Below are positions 25,475 to 34,715 of a stretch of DNA of 64,000 bases, one piece after another. A model generated the notes under the pieces. That model was not told where the DNA came from. It was given only the letters and a program-made list of their open reading frames with translations, and did not search any database. Origin of the DNA: Microbacterium sp. (GTDB taxonomy: Bacteria; Actinomycetota; Actinomycetes; Actinomycetales; Microbacteriaceae); assembly GCA_013823625.1 (NCBI GenBank), contig PNMM01000002.1:62001-126000 (forward strand), given 5' to 3'. Numbering within the stretch: position 1 is the first letter of the stretch; each line of letters begins with the position of its first letter. Both the position numbers and the translations under genes were made by a program.

Positions 25475-26446
25475 TTACCCGAATCGACCGTTGACGTAGT
25501 CGAAGGTGCGTGAATCGGTGGGGCTATCGAACATGACTCCCGTGTCGCCCTGTTCGACGATCATTCCGGGGGTGCCTTGCGCCGCCAAGAAGAACGCACA
25601 GTTGTCAGAAACCCGCTGAGCTTGCTGCATGTTGTGGGTCACGATGACGATCGTGACCTCTTTCGCCAGCTCGAGCATTGTCTCTTCAATGACACGAGTC
25701 GATGTGGGGTCGAGGGCCGAACACGGCTCGTCCATGAGCAGCACGCGTGGCCGAACAGCGAGCGAGCGAGCGATGCAGAGGCGCTGCTGTTGGCCGCCCG
25801 ACAAGCCACCACCGGGCTGCCGCAGTCGGTCGCGCACCTCTTTCCAGAGCCCCGCCTTGATCAAGCTCGACTCAACGAGGGCGTCTTTGACGTCTCTGCT
25901 GGCCTTGATGCCCGTGAGCTTGAGGCCGGCAATGACATTGTCGTAGATCGACATTGCCGGAAACGGGTTGGGCTTCTGGAACACCATGCCGATGTCACGG
26001 CGGGCCTGCGTGAGCCGACGAGTGGCGCCGTAGATGTCTTCACCATCGAGCAGCACCTCACCGGCAAGCGATGCCGACGGCACCATTTCGTGCATGCGGT
26101 TCAGGATGCGCAAGAACGTCGATTTGCCACAACCCGAAGGCCCGATGAGTGCCGTGATTTTGCCCGCCTCCATCGTGAGATCGACGCGGTCGAGCACCTT
26201 GCGCTCTCCAAACCACGCCGAAATCTGGCGGGCCTCAAGTTCGGCCAGCTCCGCCGCGGGCGCGAGAATGCGCTCGAGATCGTCGCCCACAACCGGGTTC
26301 GGCATGGTGAGCTCACGCGTCGAGGTCGGCGAATCGACGTCGAGCGGTTTCGTCTCTTCGGGAACGTCGCTCTGCTGGTGCTCGTCGATCGGCTCGGTCG
26401 ATTCGGTCACGGCGTCATCAGTCATGGTCTGGGGGCTGTCGGTCAT
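25475..26446 (-). CDS. pstB: Phosphate ABC transporter ATP-binding protein PstB
   Basis: PstB powers phosphate import through PstCA. The 323-residue protein has Walker [10 protein letters not shown] near residue 105, [13 protein letters not shown] and [15 protein letters not shown] (both typical of PstB), signature [16 protein letters not shown], Walker [14 protein letters not shown] and switch His in VTHNMQQA. An acidic N-terminal extension of about 70 residues is unusual. The ATG at 26446 has GGAG six bases upstream, which supports the long form. It lies far from pstCA but in the same unbroken gene run. Confidence 0.95.
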   Translation of the reverse strand: MTDSPQTMTDDAVTESTEPIDEHQQSDVPEETKPLDVDSPTSTRELTMPNPVVGDDLERILAPAAELAELEARQISAWFGERKVLDRVDLTMEAGKITALIGPSGCGKSTFLRILNRMHEMVPSASLAGEVLLDGEDIYGATRRLTQARRDIGMVFQKPNPFPAMSIYDNVIAGLKLTGIKASRDVKDALVESSLIKAGLWKEVRDRLRQPGGGLSGGQQQRLCIARSLAVRPRVLLMDEPCSALDPTSTRVIEETMLELAKEVTIVIVTHNMQQAQRVSDNCAFFLAAQGTPGMIVEQGDTGVMFDSPTDSRTFDYVNGRFG

Positions 26447-26459
26447 GGTCGTCTCCGAA

Positions 26460-27437
26460 CTAGAGCAGGTTGGGGAAGAGAGTCATGGCGCTGCTCGCGG
26501 TAGCTGCGCCGAGGGCCAAGACCACGGGGGTCGCAATGATCCAGGTTTGCCAAATGCCCCAGCGCGATCGCACCCACCGAATCACGACGATGGCGGCGAA
26601 GAGCAACTGAGCCCAGAACAGTGTCGGAATCAGGCCCGACACGTCGGTGACCATGGCAAACTCCGAGGGCTCGAGAACTTCTTTGGTGAAGACCGGCGAC
26701 GGCGCCTCGAACGCTTCACCGACGAGGTCGGCATCGATGTGCAGAGCACCGGAAGGAACGAACGGGATTCCGTCAGCCGTAATGAGCTCGAGTCGGCCCT
26801 CTCCCTCATCGAGCGGAATCGGCAAGAGTTCGCCCTCCCGGCGCAGCCCGATGACCTCGAAGGTTGACGCTCCTTGCCCGGTAATGACCGTGATCTCGTC
26901 ACCGGGGCGGAGCAAGCTCAGCGAGCCGAACGGCCCACCGAAGGTCGCTTGACGCCCCATGATCACGCTCGTGCCAACCTGCCCGGGCATGACAGTGTCG
27001 CGCCGGTGACCAGGTCCGAGAGTCAGCACCTCGGCCGTCGTTCCTTGTACGAAGACCTCGCTGAGAGACACGGTGTCGGTCTCGATAACGAGCACACCGA
27101 TCGGTGTGCCTTCCGGCACCAAGACACCGTCGACGTCGAGTTGGCCAAGCGGGGCCGTTGCCAGGGCCAAACTCGATCGCAATTCTTGGTAGAGCGTGAA
27201 CTGCGAGCGCGCGTGATGCAGCGAGCCCACGAGCGAGACGTGGGCGACGAATCCGAGCAGAATGGCCGACAACACAAGCCAGACAACGCCAACCCACCAC
27301 CGCACCTCGCGAGGGGTCGGTGCAGGTTTGCGGGGCCGAATCCGCTTCGGGCGCTTGCGCAACCAAAACGGCAGCGGAGGTCGAGCCGCCGGGCTGGGCG
27401 GAGCGACCGTGCGCTCGTCGTCAGAAACTGCGGTCAT
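26460..27437 (-). CDS. Sortase-fold membrane protein lacking the catalytic His and Cys
   Basis: A 325-residue protein with a basic cytoplasmic N-terminus (residues 1-45), a transmembrane helix at 47-68, a class C/E-like sortase domain at about 95-240 and two C-terminal helices (about 268-287, 297-318). Sortase landmarks are clear: [25 protein letters not shown] and [12 protein letters not shown]. The usual GHR reads GRQ (161-163), and the usual TC reads Thr220-Ala221 in LELITADG, so transpeptidation is unlikely. It may bind rather than cut sorting substrates. It overlaps the preceding gene as ATGA and ends 13 bases before pstB. Confidence 0.75.
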   Translation of the reverse strand: MTAVSDDERTVAPPSPAARPPLPFWLRKRPKRIRPRKPAPTPREVRWWVGVVWLVLSAILLGFVAHVSLVGSLHHARSQFTLYQELRSSLALATAPLGQLDVDGVLVPEGTPIGVLVIETDTVSLSEVFVQGTTAEVLTLGPGHRRDTVMPGQVGTSVIMGRQATFGGPFGSLSLLRPGDEITVITGQGASTFEVIGLRREGELLPIPLDEGEGRLELITADGIPFVPSGALHIDADLVGEAFEAPSPVFTKEVLEPSEFAMVTDVSGLIPTLFWAQLLFAAIVVIRWVRSRWGIWQTWIIATPVVLALGAATASSAMTLFPNLL

Positions 27438-28150
27438 CGAACCGAGACCGATGCCGCAGAAGCCGCGAACCAGAGAGCGATCTGGGCGCGGAAGGCGAAG
27501 ACGAGCGACACGAAGCCCAGGCTGAGTGAGCCGAGCACGGCGTAGGGCCACCACACGACTGATGCCGGGGTGGGCGCGGGGCCACTGACGATCGTGACGA
27601 CGTTGTTGGCCACCGCGCACGAGGCCCAGCCTGTCGCCTCGAGAGAGTACTGCCCCACCAAGGTTTCATTAGGAATGCGGAATCGCGCTGCGAAACCCGT
27701 TGGAGCATCGACCGTGAAACTCCCGATCACCACTGCTCCGGGATACATCACAATCTGAACCTTCTCGCCGCGCGTGAAGTCAGACGACCGCGTGATGATC
27801 CACTCGCCGGCAATCAGCCGTTCGCGGTCGACCGCCAGCACACGAGCATCGTCTTTCGGCGTTGCCGCGGGAGTGGGCGAACCATCAGCGTTCGACGCCG
27901 CGCACGTCGGCGCTCCGGCGACGACATCATCGGGGGTCTCACCTGACGCGCCCGTCCCCCCGCCCCCACGTGTTCCCGTGCTGCTCGGCGACGGGCTCGG
28001 CGACGAAGTCGCCGGAACCACCACCGTGATGGGGCCATCGGTCGGGGGTGGCGTCGCAGCCGTGGCCGCGACACTTGCCGTGGTGACGAGCGCGAGCGCG
28101 AGCGCGACCGTGGCCAGCGACAAGGCCGTCGTTACCGAGGTGACCGTCAC
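27434..28150 (-). CDS. Secreted, C-terminally anchored Ig-like domain protein
   Basis: The 238-residue protein has a signal peptide (to about residue 32), a Pro/Ser/Thr/Gly-rich linker to about 95, a beta-rich domain (VLAVDRERLIAGEWIITRSSDF to NNVVTIVSG) and a C-terminal transmembrane helix at about 203-225. The beta domain looks like a bacterial Ig-like fold, with one Cys in the linker and one in the domain. It overlaps both neighbours by four bases, which places it firmly in the DUF916-sortase module. It is probably a structural or adaptor part of the surface assembly. Confidence 0.7.
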   Translation of the reverse strand: MTVTSVTTALSLATVALALALVTTASVAATAATPPPTDGPITVVVPATSSPSPSPSSTGTRGGGGTGASGETPDDVVAGAPTCAASNADGSPTPAATPKDDARVLAVDRERLIAGEWIITRSSDFTRGEKVQIVMYPGAVVIGSFTVDAPTGFAARFRIPNETLVGQYSLEATGWASCAVANNVVTIVSGPAPTPASVVWWPYAVLGSLSLGFVSLVFAFRAQIALWFAASAASVSVR

Positions 28151-29337
28151 TTTTCGTTCGCCTTGTTTGCCGACGCCAACGCCTCTTCGCGCGCTGCTGC
28201 CGCCGCTTCATCGATCGCGGCGTACATCTGCTCGCGCGTATTCGCCACGTAGCGAACAGCGAGGAACGCGACGCCTCCGATGATCACGACGAGCAAGAGG
28301 AGCGTCCACGAAACAGTAAGCGTGGTTGCTCCCGCCGTCACCGGGATGAAGTCGACACGATCGTCGAGGTTCGAGGCGTCAATGGGAGGAGCTGCGGTGG
28401 GGTCGAGCTCTGCGGGGGCATCCGTCGGTTCAGGAGTTGCGGTCTCGACCGCCGTCTCATTGTCTTCGACGGCGGGAGCCTCGGCCGACCCCAGCGGGCC
28501 GGGGGTGACCGTGATGGTGGAGAAGGCCAGGAACAAGGCGGCGATCTGCGGAACGTCTGCTGAGACGCCGACGGTCTGTCTCGGCAAGAGGTCGACGAGT
28601 GGCTGAGGCGTGATGGTCGCCAGGGGAATGCCAAACGGGCCGGTGATCTGCACGTCTTGCACGACGTCCATGCGCACGTTGCCCGTGTTGCGCACGGAGT
28701 AGTCGAGCGTGAGCCGACCAAAGGCGAAGGGGTTGAGTTCGGGGGTAAAGGTCGTCGTGATGCCCGAGACTTCGGCTGACGCTGCGACGTCGCCCGAGAC
28801 GCGAAGGTAGACCCGAGCGCCGACCCGTTGTTCGAGGCTGACGGTCGTGCCGTCGTCATCGGCCGTGGTCGTGATCGAGGCGATGATTCCCGCCACGTGG
28901 TCGCCTGGGGTGGCGTCAGACGGAATCAGAAGATTGAAGGGGATGGTGCTCGCCTGGCCGGGCTCGAGAGTGACCGACTCAACATCCATGGTGATCCACG
29001 AACCCATATCGACGGGGGGCTCGTTGCTCGGCAGAAGGCCGAATGCTCCGGTCTCAACATCGTTGGTCGCATCGGTGGCATAGATCGCGAACTCGGCGGC
29101 AGTAGTGCCGCGATTAGAGACGACTACATAGTCAACGACTTGCGTACCCGGGTCAGTCGAGTACTCGAACTGAGTGCGCGTGCCGTTGACGGTGTTGGCG
29201 GGTTGAACACTCCAGGTGACGTCTCCCTCGGCTTGCTGCAGGGGGCCAGTAGGAGCGGCGGCGGCGCCGATTCCCACGAGCGCGAGCGCGAGGCTCACAA
29301 CGACAGTGGCAGAGGCATAAGCGGCGGGGAAACGCAT
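28147..29337 (-). CDS. DUF916-like (WxL-interacting) membrane-anchored protein
   Basis: The 396-residue protein has a signal peptide, two tandem beta-sandwich domains (about 30-165 and 170-270), an acidic Pro/Thr linker, a transmembrane helix near 340-362 and a charged cytoplasmic tail of about 30 residues. DUF916-type features include VDYVVVSNRGTTAAEFAIYATDA, ITMDVESVTLEPGQASTIPFNLLIPSDATPGDHVAGI-like sequence and RVGARVYLRVSG. In Firmicutes such proteins hold WxL proteins on peptidoglycan, and the gene upstream here encodes a WxL-like protein. ATG 29337 is chosen over a TTG four codons earlier. Confidence 0.75.
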   Translation of the reverse strand: MRFPAAYASATVVVSLALALVGIGAAAAPTGPLQQAEGDVTWSVQPANTVNGTRTQFEYSTDPGTQVVDYVVVSNRGTTAAEFAIYATDATNDVETGAFGLLPSNEPPVDMGSWITMDVESVTLEPGQASTIPFNLLIPSDATPGDHVAGIIASITTTADDDGTTVSLEQRVGARVYLRVSGDVAASAEVSGITTTFTPELNPFAFGRLTLDYSVRNTGNVRMDVVQDVQITGPFGIPLATITPQPLVDLLPRQTVGVSADVPQIAALFLAFSTITVTPGPLGSAEAPAVEDNETAVETATPEPTDAPAELDPTAAPPIDASNLDDRVDFIPVTAGATTLTVSWTLLLLVVIIGGVAFLAVRYVANTREQMYAAIDEAAAAAREEALASANKANEK

Positions 29338-29431
29338 TGCATGAACCAATCATCAGAAAGCGTGCAACAGGTTGACGGAAGAGAAACACGGGGGTGCATG
29401 CCGGATAACCGAAGAGCTCCGGATGCCCGTA

Positions 29432-29465
29432 GCGGGCTGAGCGGTCACGAATCCGCCCAGCCCGC
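29432..29465 (-). terminator. Hairpin between the WxL-like and DUF916-like genes
   Basis: Arms GCGGGCTGAGCGG and CCGCCCAGCCCGC pair at 12 of 13 positions around an eight-base loop, 18 bases past the WxL-like gene stop. In the middle of a gene run it may act as a partial terminator or protect the upstream mRNA. Confidence 0.6.
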
Positions 29466-29482
29466 CACGGTGGTGCAGGTGC

Positions 29483-30769
29483 TTAGGTGAGGGTCACCGT
29501 CAGCAGCGCCGAGTAGTTGCCGGGCGCGGTGTTGAGCGGGGCCCGCAGCTGCAGCAGGGCCGACGCGTTGGTGGTGGTCGGCTGCGGGTCAGCAGCCGAC
29601 GGGGTGCCCGTCGCCCACACGCGCGCAACCTTGAGGCCGCCGGTCGCCGACGACGACGAGGCAACAACAGCACCGCCCGTTCCCACACCAGTCACGGTGG
29701 GGGTCCAGCCGAGGTAGCTCGAGCTGAGCACGAGCCCACCCGGAGCGGTGAAGTCGCTCACCTGACCGGTCAGCGAGAACGCCGCAGCGCCAACCTGACG
29801 CGAGTCGTCGACCACAGCGGTAACGGTGCCCGAGGCGTTAAGCGTTCCGCCCGAGTTGACGACCGAGCCGAGGTTCGCCGTGAGCGACGAAGCCGTCAGC
29901 ACGAGAGCGCCGCCACCAACACCGTTGGCAACCTGCACGGTGATGTCACCCGTGACGGTCGCGGGGGCCGGCTGGCTGCCGACCGTGACCGATGCGGTGC
30001 CCGAGGTTGACCCAGTGAATGCAGCGGTGTTGGTCGGCACGAACTCTGCCGTGTAGGTGTGCGCACCGTTCGACACGCCCGTGAGGGTCGTGCTGACCGT
30101 GCCCGCAGCGTTCACGACGGTCGCGACCGTGGTCGCACCCTCACGGAACACCACGTTGCCCGCGGTGCCCGAGGGGGTGACCGTCGCCGCGAGGGTGACG
30201 TTCGTGCCCGAGGCGCTCGCGGTGAGCGAGGTGTTGGTCGCGGTGGCCGCAACCGGAATCGACCAGGCACCCGTGGTGGCGTTGTAGGTCAGCGTCAGCG
30301 ACAGGTACTTGTCGTTGACGAGGTCGAGCGAGGTGCTCGAGGCGTGGAAGTAGTAGCGGTACTCGAACGTGCCCGAGGTGAGCGTCGACAGCGCAGCGTT
30401 GTTGAGCTGCTTGTTGCTGACGAAGTTGTTCGTGGCGATGACCGAGCGGTCCATCAAGGCAGGGTTGCCGTCAAGACCGTTGGTGCCGGCCGTAACCGCC
30501 ATCGAGGTGGTGCGCAGGTTGGAGATGTTGCCCACCAGCACGCCGTTCTGGAAGATCTGGCTCGTGCTGGCAGCACGGAACCCGACCGGCGCGCCGACGC
30601 TCGTGGCGACGCTCTGGAGGAAGAACTGGTCCGACACGTTTCCGCTCGTGGGCGAAATCGTGATCGTTCCGGCGATCTGGTCGGCGACGGCGGGCTGAGC
30701 GGCGCTCAGTCCCACCACGACCAGCGCACTGGCGAGGGCCACCGAAGCGGCTTTCTTCATGAGTTTCAT
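29483..30769 (-). CDS. Secreted protein with Ig-like domain and WxL-like C-terminal domain
   Basis: A 428-residue secreted protein. Signal peptide (KKAASVALASALVVVGL...VADQ), an N-terminal beta-rich domain to about 180, an Ig-like repeat at about 185-275 (TVTPSGTAGNVVFREGATTVATVV, typical Big_3-type pattern), and a C-terminal domain from about 280 resembling WxL: TAVVDDSRQVGAAAFSLTGQ, SSYLGWTP and the ending APGNYSALLTVTLT. Classic WxL domains have Trp-x-Leu near that ending; here it reads VTL. There is no membrane anchor, so wall attachment would depend on the DUF916-like partner. I chose ATG 30769; the open frame upstream is not protein-like. Confidence 0.72.
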   Translation of the reverse strand: MKLMKKAASVALASALVVVGLSAAQPAVADQIAGTITISPTSGNVSDQFFLQSVATSVGAPVGFRAASTSQIFQNGVLVGNISNLRTTSMAVTAGTNGLDGNPALMDRSVIATNNFVSNKQLNNAALSTLTSGTFEYRYYFHASSTSLDLVNDKYLSLTLTYNATTGAWSIPVAATATNTSLTASASGTNVTLAATVTPSGTAGNVVFREGATTVATVVNAAGTVSTTLTGVSNGAHTYTAEFVPTNTAAFTGSTSGTASVTVGSQPAPATVTGDITVQVANGVGGGALVLTASSLTANLGSVVNSGGTLNASGTVTAVVDDSRQVGAAAFSLTGQVSDFTAPGGLVLSSSYLGWTPTVTGVGTGGAVVASSSSATGGLKVARVWATGTPSAADPQPTTTNASALLQLRAPLNTAPGNYSALLTVTLT

Positions 30770-30815
30770 GGTGTCTCGTGACTCTTTCTTTGTGTGATGT
30801 GAGTGTCGAGCGGGA

Positions 30816-31895
30816 TTAGTTGACGTAGCCGCGCTGCGTCGTGGTGCTGCCGCAGAGCGAGCCGATCGTGGCGAAGCCGTACTGCTTGATCTGCGTCTGC
30901 GCTGCACAGACGGCCGAGGTCGAACCGGCGAACGCCGCACGAATGGCGAGGTCGTTGGCCGACGGGCTGCTCGTGGTGAGCGCACGGGTCTCGACAACGT
31001 TGTAAACCAGACGGCTCGGCAGGAAGTCCGGGTTCGTCGTGATCGTCGTTCCGTCGTAGATGATCGGCTTGACGGTGTCGATGCTTCCGAGCACGGCCTG
31101 GCCGCGACGCTCAACAACGGCCGTGGGCAGCGAGCGGTTGTTGCTCTGCGCGAGCCACTGACCGACCGAGAACGGAACGATGTCGCCATCGCGCGTCAGG
31201 AAGGTGCCGTCGTGCTCTTGCACCGTGTTGCCCAAGTCAGTTGCGCGACCACCAGCGGTCAGCGCAGCCTCGGTGGTGCCGAGAACGCTCACCCAGTAGG
31301 TGCGAGTTCCGGAGTTCGCCTGCGGCAGCAGCGGACGGATGGTGACCGTGTTGCCGGCGCTGTCGATGAACGAGGTGACGGTGCCGAGGTAGATGTTGCG
31401 CAGCGTGAACAAGTTGGTGGCCTGGCCTGCAGCACCCAGCGCGACATCCTTCGGGAAGTCGCTCGAGATGTTCATGGCAATGGTGACCGCGTCACGCGCG
31501 AACGGGATGTAGGTCAACTCGGTGCCGGCTTCGCTGCGCAGCGCCGAAGCACGAGCAAAGTCGAGGGTGCCGACCGGAAGCGTCGTGCCCGCGTAGGCGA
31601 TGCCGCGAATCGACGAGCTGAGTGCGCGGATGCCCGCGGTCGAGCCAATCGGACGGCTGAACGTCGTGCCGTCAACGGTGATGCTGCTGCCCGCGGGCAC
31701 GGCATCCCAGTTTCCGAGGTTCGTGACAACGCTCGCGACGCCGCTCATGACGTCTTGCGTCGTGTCGGAGCCAGTACCGTTGAGGTCCTTCGGGCCGGCG
31801 GGGTCGGCGAATGCCGGGGCTGCCGTACCGAAGGTGAGCGCCGCGACGGCGAGCGCCGCCACCACGCCGAAGCGCAGCTTGGTGTGCTTGTGCAT
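30816..31895 (-). CDS. Secreted PstS-like substrate-binding protein
   Basis: The 359-residue protein has a signal peptide (RFGVVAALAVAALTFGTAAPAFA) followed by a periplasmic-binding-protein fold of the phosphate type. LNGTGSDTTQDVMSGVA corresponds to the PstS phosphate-loop region GxGST, and ELTYIPFARDAVTIAM and LFTLRNIYLGTVTSF match PstS strands. It has no lipobox and no membrane anchor, so it would be released or held by partners. C-terminal cysteines (SAVCAAQT, SLCGSTT) may form a disulfide. AGAAGG precedes the ATG. It may bind phosphate, but ligand residues cannot be confirmed by eye. Confidence 0.75.
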   Translation of the reverse strand: MHKHTKLRFGVVAALAVAALTFGTAAPAFADPAGPKDLNGTGSDTTQDVMSGVASVVTNLGNWDAVPAGSSITVDGTTFSRPIGSTAGIRALSSSIRGIAYAGTTLPVGTLDFARASALRSEAGTELTYIPFARDAVTIAMNISSDFPKDVALGAAGQATNLFTLRNIYLGTVTSFIDSAGNTVTIRPLLPQANSGTRTYWVSVLGTTEAALTAGGRATDLGNTVQEHDGTFLTRDGDIVPFSVGQWLAQSNNRSLPTAVVERRGQAVLGSIDTVKPIIYDGTTITTNPDFLPSRLVYNVVETRALTTSSPSANDLAIRAAFAGSTSAVCAAQTQIKQYGFATIGSLCGSTTTQRGYVN

Positions 31896-31951
31896 CAGGT
31901 TCCAACCTTCTTTTGGTAACTTTCTCCGGTAGTTCAGTCCCTTTGGACTAG

Positions 31952-31983
31952 CCCCTCACTGTGCTTTCCGGTTCAGTGGGGGG
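31952..31983 (-). terminator. Hairpin after the 894-residue gene (distal)
   Basis: CCCCTCACTG and CAGTGGGGGG pair over ten positions (one G-T) with a 12-base loop. It follows a second hairpin at 31988-32014, so two stem-loops stand between the two binding-protein genes. Confidence 0.6.
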
Positions 31984-31987
31984 TTTC

Positions 31988-32014
31988 CTTTCGGGTCGGA
32001 GCGGTGCCCGAAAG
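31988..32014 (-). terminator. Hairpin after the 894-residue gene (proximal)
   Basis: A perfect 8-bp stem, CTTTCGGG and CCCGAAAG, with an 11-base loop lies 16 bases past the stop codon. Confidence 0.6.
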
Positions 32015-32029
32015 AAGCTGTGTGGGGGG

Positions 32030-34714
32030 TTAGAAGAACAGACCTCCGCCGCGCAAGATGCCCGGGGCAAAGACGAAGCCGAGTAGACCGACCACGAGCG
32101 ACACCGCGAGACCGCCGTTGAGCACCCCCGATGTCGATTCGGGCGTGCGGTCTTCTGACAATTCATCGACACCGGGAGTGAGCTCGGGGTCAACTCCGGG
32201 CTCGACGCCCGTGCCGCCTTCGTCGTCAAGAGTCGGGAAGTTCGATGAAGAGTTCGAGTTCGAGTTCGAACTTGGCGTGGGTGAGGGCGCCTTGGGCGGG
32301 GTCCACGACTGAATGCGGCTGGTTGCCGCCGCCGCTTTCGTCGACAACTCGGCCGTCAACGGAACGTATCCGACCGGGAGTTGGCCAAGCGCGGTTCCCT
32401 GCACTTGGCCCGTCGTCGTGATTTGCTGCAGCATGCCCGTCATGGTGGTTCGGGATGCTGCGGTCGACTTCGTCAGGTTCACTCCCGCGTAGGTCACCAT
32501 CGTGAGGGGGTACGCGTTTCCCGTCACCTTCGCGGGGTCGACCTGCAAGACGGCATCGAGCGACGTGGGCGAGAGTGCCGCAAGTGCCGCCGTCATCGTC
32601 TCGGCCGTGCTCGAAACCGGAGTCGTCGAGTTGGAGGGCGTGAGCTGGGCGGTCGTCAAGCCATACCGCGCCGCATTGGCGGAGTCGGTGACAGCGATCA
32701 TGAACCGCGCCCCGGCGTCTTGCACACCCGTGCTGATCCAGGCGCCGAAGTTACCGGCGTCATTGATGCGGTTGGCATCCCACAACACCCGCGAGTTGGG
32801 GTCGCCACGGAACGCCTGACGCGCCGCCGCGAGGTAGTCAATGGCGTACGGGGCGAACTGAATCGTGTCGTAACGGCTCGTACCGTTCGTCTGCGAGAGC
32901 TCGAACGGCAGCAAGCTGCCGTCATCCTTGGGGAAGGTGTCGAGAACGGTGGTGCTGATCTGCAGCGGGCTGCCGTCGATGTTTACTTGACCCACCTGAC
33001 GTGTCGTCGGCGTGGGCAGGTAGTTCAGGTTCGCGTCGTAGTACCAGGGGATGAGGTTCGTCGCGGTCCGCGGCAGGTAGTAGGGATTGACCGTCATGCC
33101 CCAGGGGTCGGGGGTTCCGTTAAGGAAGGCCACGGCATCCTGGTCGGCCAGAATCCATCGCCAGACCTGCTTGATGCCGTCGGCGGCAGCCGGCCCCGGG
33201 AGAACGATGCTCGGCGTCTGCTGATCGAAGTTTTGCCAGTTGCTGGGGTTTGCCGCGCGAAAGTCGGGGTCGGTCGACCAGTAGTTGTAGCTGCGTGCAG
33301 CGGCCGACAAGTGCGCGATGGCTTGCGTCGGCGTCGCGGTCGACTGCGGCACGGTGAACGAGTACGACTGCGTCAAGAGCTTGGCCATGAGGCGCGGAGT
33401 GATGACCAGACTTTCTTGACGACCGTTGGCAAAGTCTGCGTTGTACGCGATGACCATGCTCGAGACCGCGATGGGAACGTACTCAAGCGCCGTTTTGGTG
33501 AAGAGCGTTCGCTCGTCGACGGTCGGCAGTTCTGCGCTCGTCACCGGATACCCGCTGTAGATGAGCTCAGGCGAGCCCGCCCGCTCTTCGAGCAATTGGG
33601 CCCGTGCCACCCCGTCGGGGTTCGTTGCAAAGCTAAACGTGCTGCCGACGTTCTGGCACAGCGAGGGCTGCCACGAACTCATGGCCGAGATCATGAATTG
33701 CGAACCAGACACCCGAAACTCGGGGGCCCCCGACGGGCACGACACCGCTGTGGGCGTGAAGTCAAGCGGCACCACAATGCGGTTGTCGAAGTAATCACAC
33801 TTCGGGTTGACCGGGCTTCCGCCTTGAATCGTGGCGGCTTGGCCATAGGTGTATGAAACGCCAAAGCGGTTGGTTAGGTCGCTGCAGTCGGTCGGGTCGG
33901 AACCATTCTCGCCGCCGCCGAACTTCGTTCCGCGAGGCACGATGACAAGCCAGCAGCGCAATTGCCCCGCGTCGCCACACCCCAAGTGCGGCGACTGGCT
34001 CGACGACTGGGTCTCGAAGTCGAAATAGCCCGTGCCATCCGCACCGATGCGCGCGAGCGGTACCTCGTTGGTCGTCGAGGGGCTGAAGTAGCTCAGAATC
34101 GGGTTGAAGGTGCGCCCCGCGCTGTCGAGGTTTGCTTTCGCCGTCACGACCGCGCCGCTGACGGTGACGAACGGGTTGTCGTAGGCGGTGGCGGGGCTCG
34201 GGGTGTAGTCCTTCGTCGACACGCGGAAGGCGTTGTCGAAGTAGACGGCATTGCCGAGCACCGTGGGCAATCGGCCACCCCACTGGCAGGTCTCGACGAA
34301 GTCTGCCGCATTGGGGTCGTCACCCCAGCACTGCATGGCCTGAACGAAGTTGGCGCCGTTCTGAACGCCCTCAGAAATCGCCGACCGCGTGCCCGCGAAG
34401 CCCGCAACGCTCACCCGGATCGCTTGGTCGCCGATATCGGTCGTTTGGCTCACCGTCACCGTGATGTTGCGCATCTCGGAGTAGTGCGGGCTCGCGGGGT
34501 CGCGCGTGGGCTGAAAGCTCGACGCCGACGAGGTGTCGCCATCCCACGCGATCGTGATCGGCGTGGGCGCTGCCGCCGCGGCCGGTGCAGCGGGGGCTCC
34601 CGCCACGAGGCCCCCAAAGCTCACGGCTGCAATCGTCGCGAAAGCAACGCGGCCCAACGCAACGCGTCGGCGCGCACGCTGAGAAGGCTGTGAGGTGGTT
34701 GACACGGTCGACAC
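32030..34714 (-). CDS. Large surface protein with PstS-like segments and C-terminal membrane anchor
   Basis: An 894-residue protein with a signal peptide (to about residue 55), a long extracytoplasmic region with eight or more cysteines, a Ser/Asn/Pro/Asp-rich stalk at about 800-860 and a final transmembrane helix (GGLAVSLVVGLLGFVFAPGIL). VPIAVSSMVIAYN followed by LVITPRLMAKLLTQSY lines up with the PstS segment IPIVAGGTAFMYN...LSGETVAKIFTG, so part of it is probably a phosphate-binding-protein fold. The GTG at 34714 has GAGGA eight bases upstream and lies just after the pstS stop. Its size and anchor suggest an outward-reaching binding protein; this is inference. Confidence 0.75.
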   Translation of the reverse strand: MSTVSTTSQPSQRARRRVALGRVAFATIAAVSFGGLVAGAPAAPAAAAAPTPITIAWDGDTSSASSFQPTRDPASPHYSEMRNITVTVSQTTDIGDQAIRVSVAGFAGTRSAISEGVQNGANFVQAMQCWGDDPNAADFVETCQWGGRLPTVLGNAVYFDNAFRVSTKDYTPSPATAYDNPFVTVSGAVVTAKANLDSAGRTFNPILSYFSPSTTNEVPLARIGADGTGYFDFETQSSSQSPHLGCGDAGQLRCWLVIVPRGTKFGGGENGSDPTDCSDLTNRFGVSYTYGQAATIQGGSPVNPKCDYFDNRIVVPLDFTPTAVSCPSGAPEFRVSGSQFMISAMSSWQPSLCQNVGSTFSFATNPDGVARAQLLEERAGSPELIYSGYPVTSAELPTVDERTLFTKTALEYVPIAVSSMVIAYNADFANGRQESLVITPRLMAKLLTQSYSFTVPQSTATPTQAIAHLSAAARSYNYWSTDPDFRAANPSNWQNFDQQTPSIVLPGPAAADGIKQVWRWILADQDAVAFLNGTPDPWGMTVNPYYLPRTATNLIPWYYDANLNYLPTPTTRQVGQVNIDGSPLQISTTVLDTFPKDDGSLLPFELSQTNGTSRYDTIQFAPYAIDYLAAARQAFRGDPNSRVLWDANRINDAGNFGAWISTGVQDAGARFMIAVTDSANAARYGLTTAQLTPSNSTTPVSSTAETMTAALAALSPTSLDAVLQVDPAKVTGNAYPLTMVTYAGVNLTKSTAASRTTMTGMLQQITTTGQVQGTALGQLPVGYVPLTAELSTKAAAATSRIQSWTPPKAPSPTPSSNSNSNSSSNFPTLDDEGGTGVEPGVDPELTPGVDELSEDRTPESTSGVLNGGLAVSLVVGLLGFVFAPGILRGGGLFF

Positions 34715-34715
34715 G

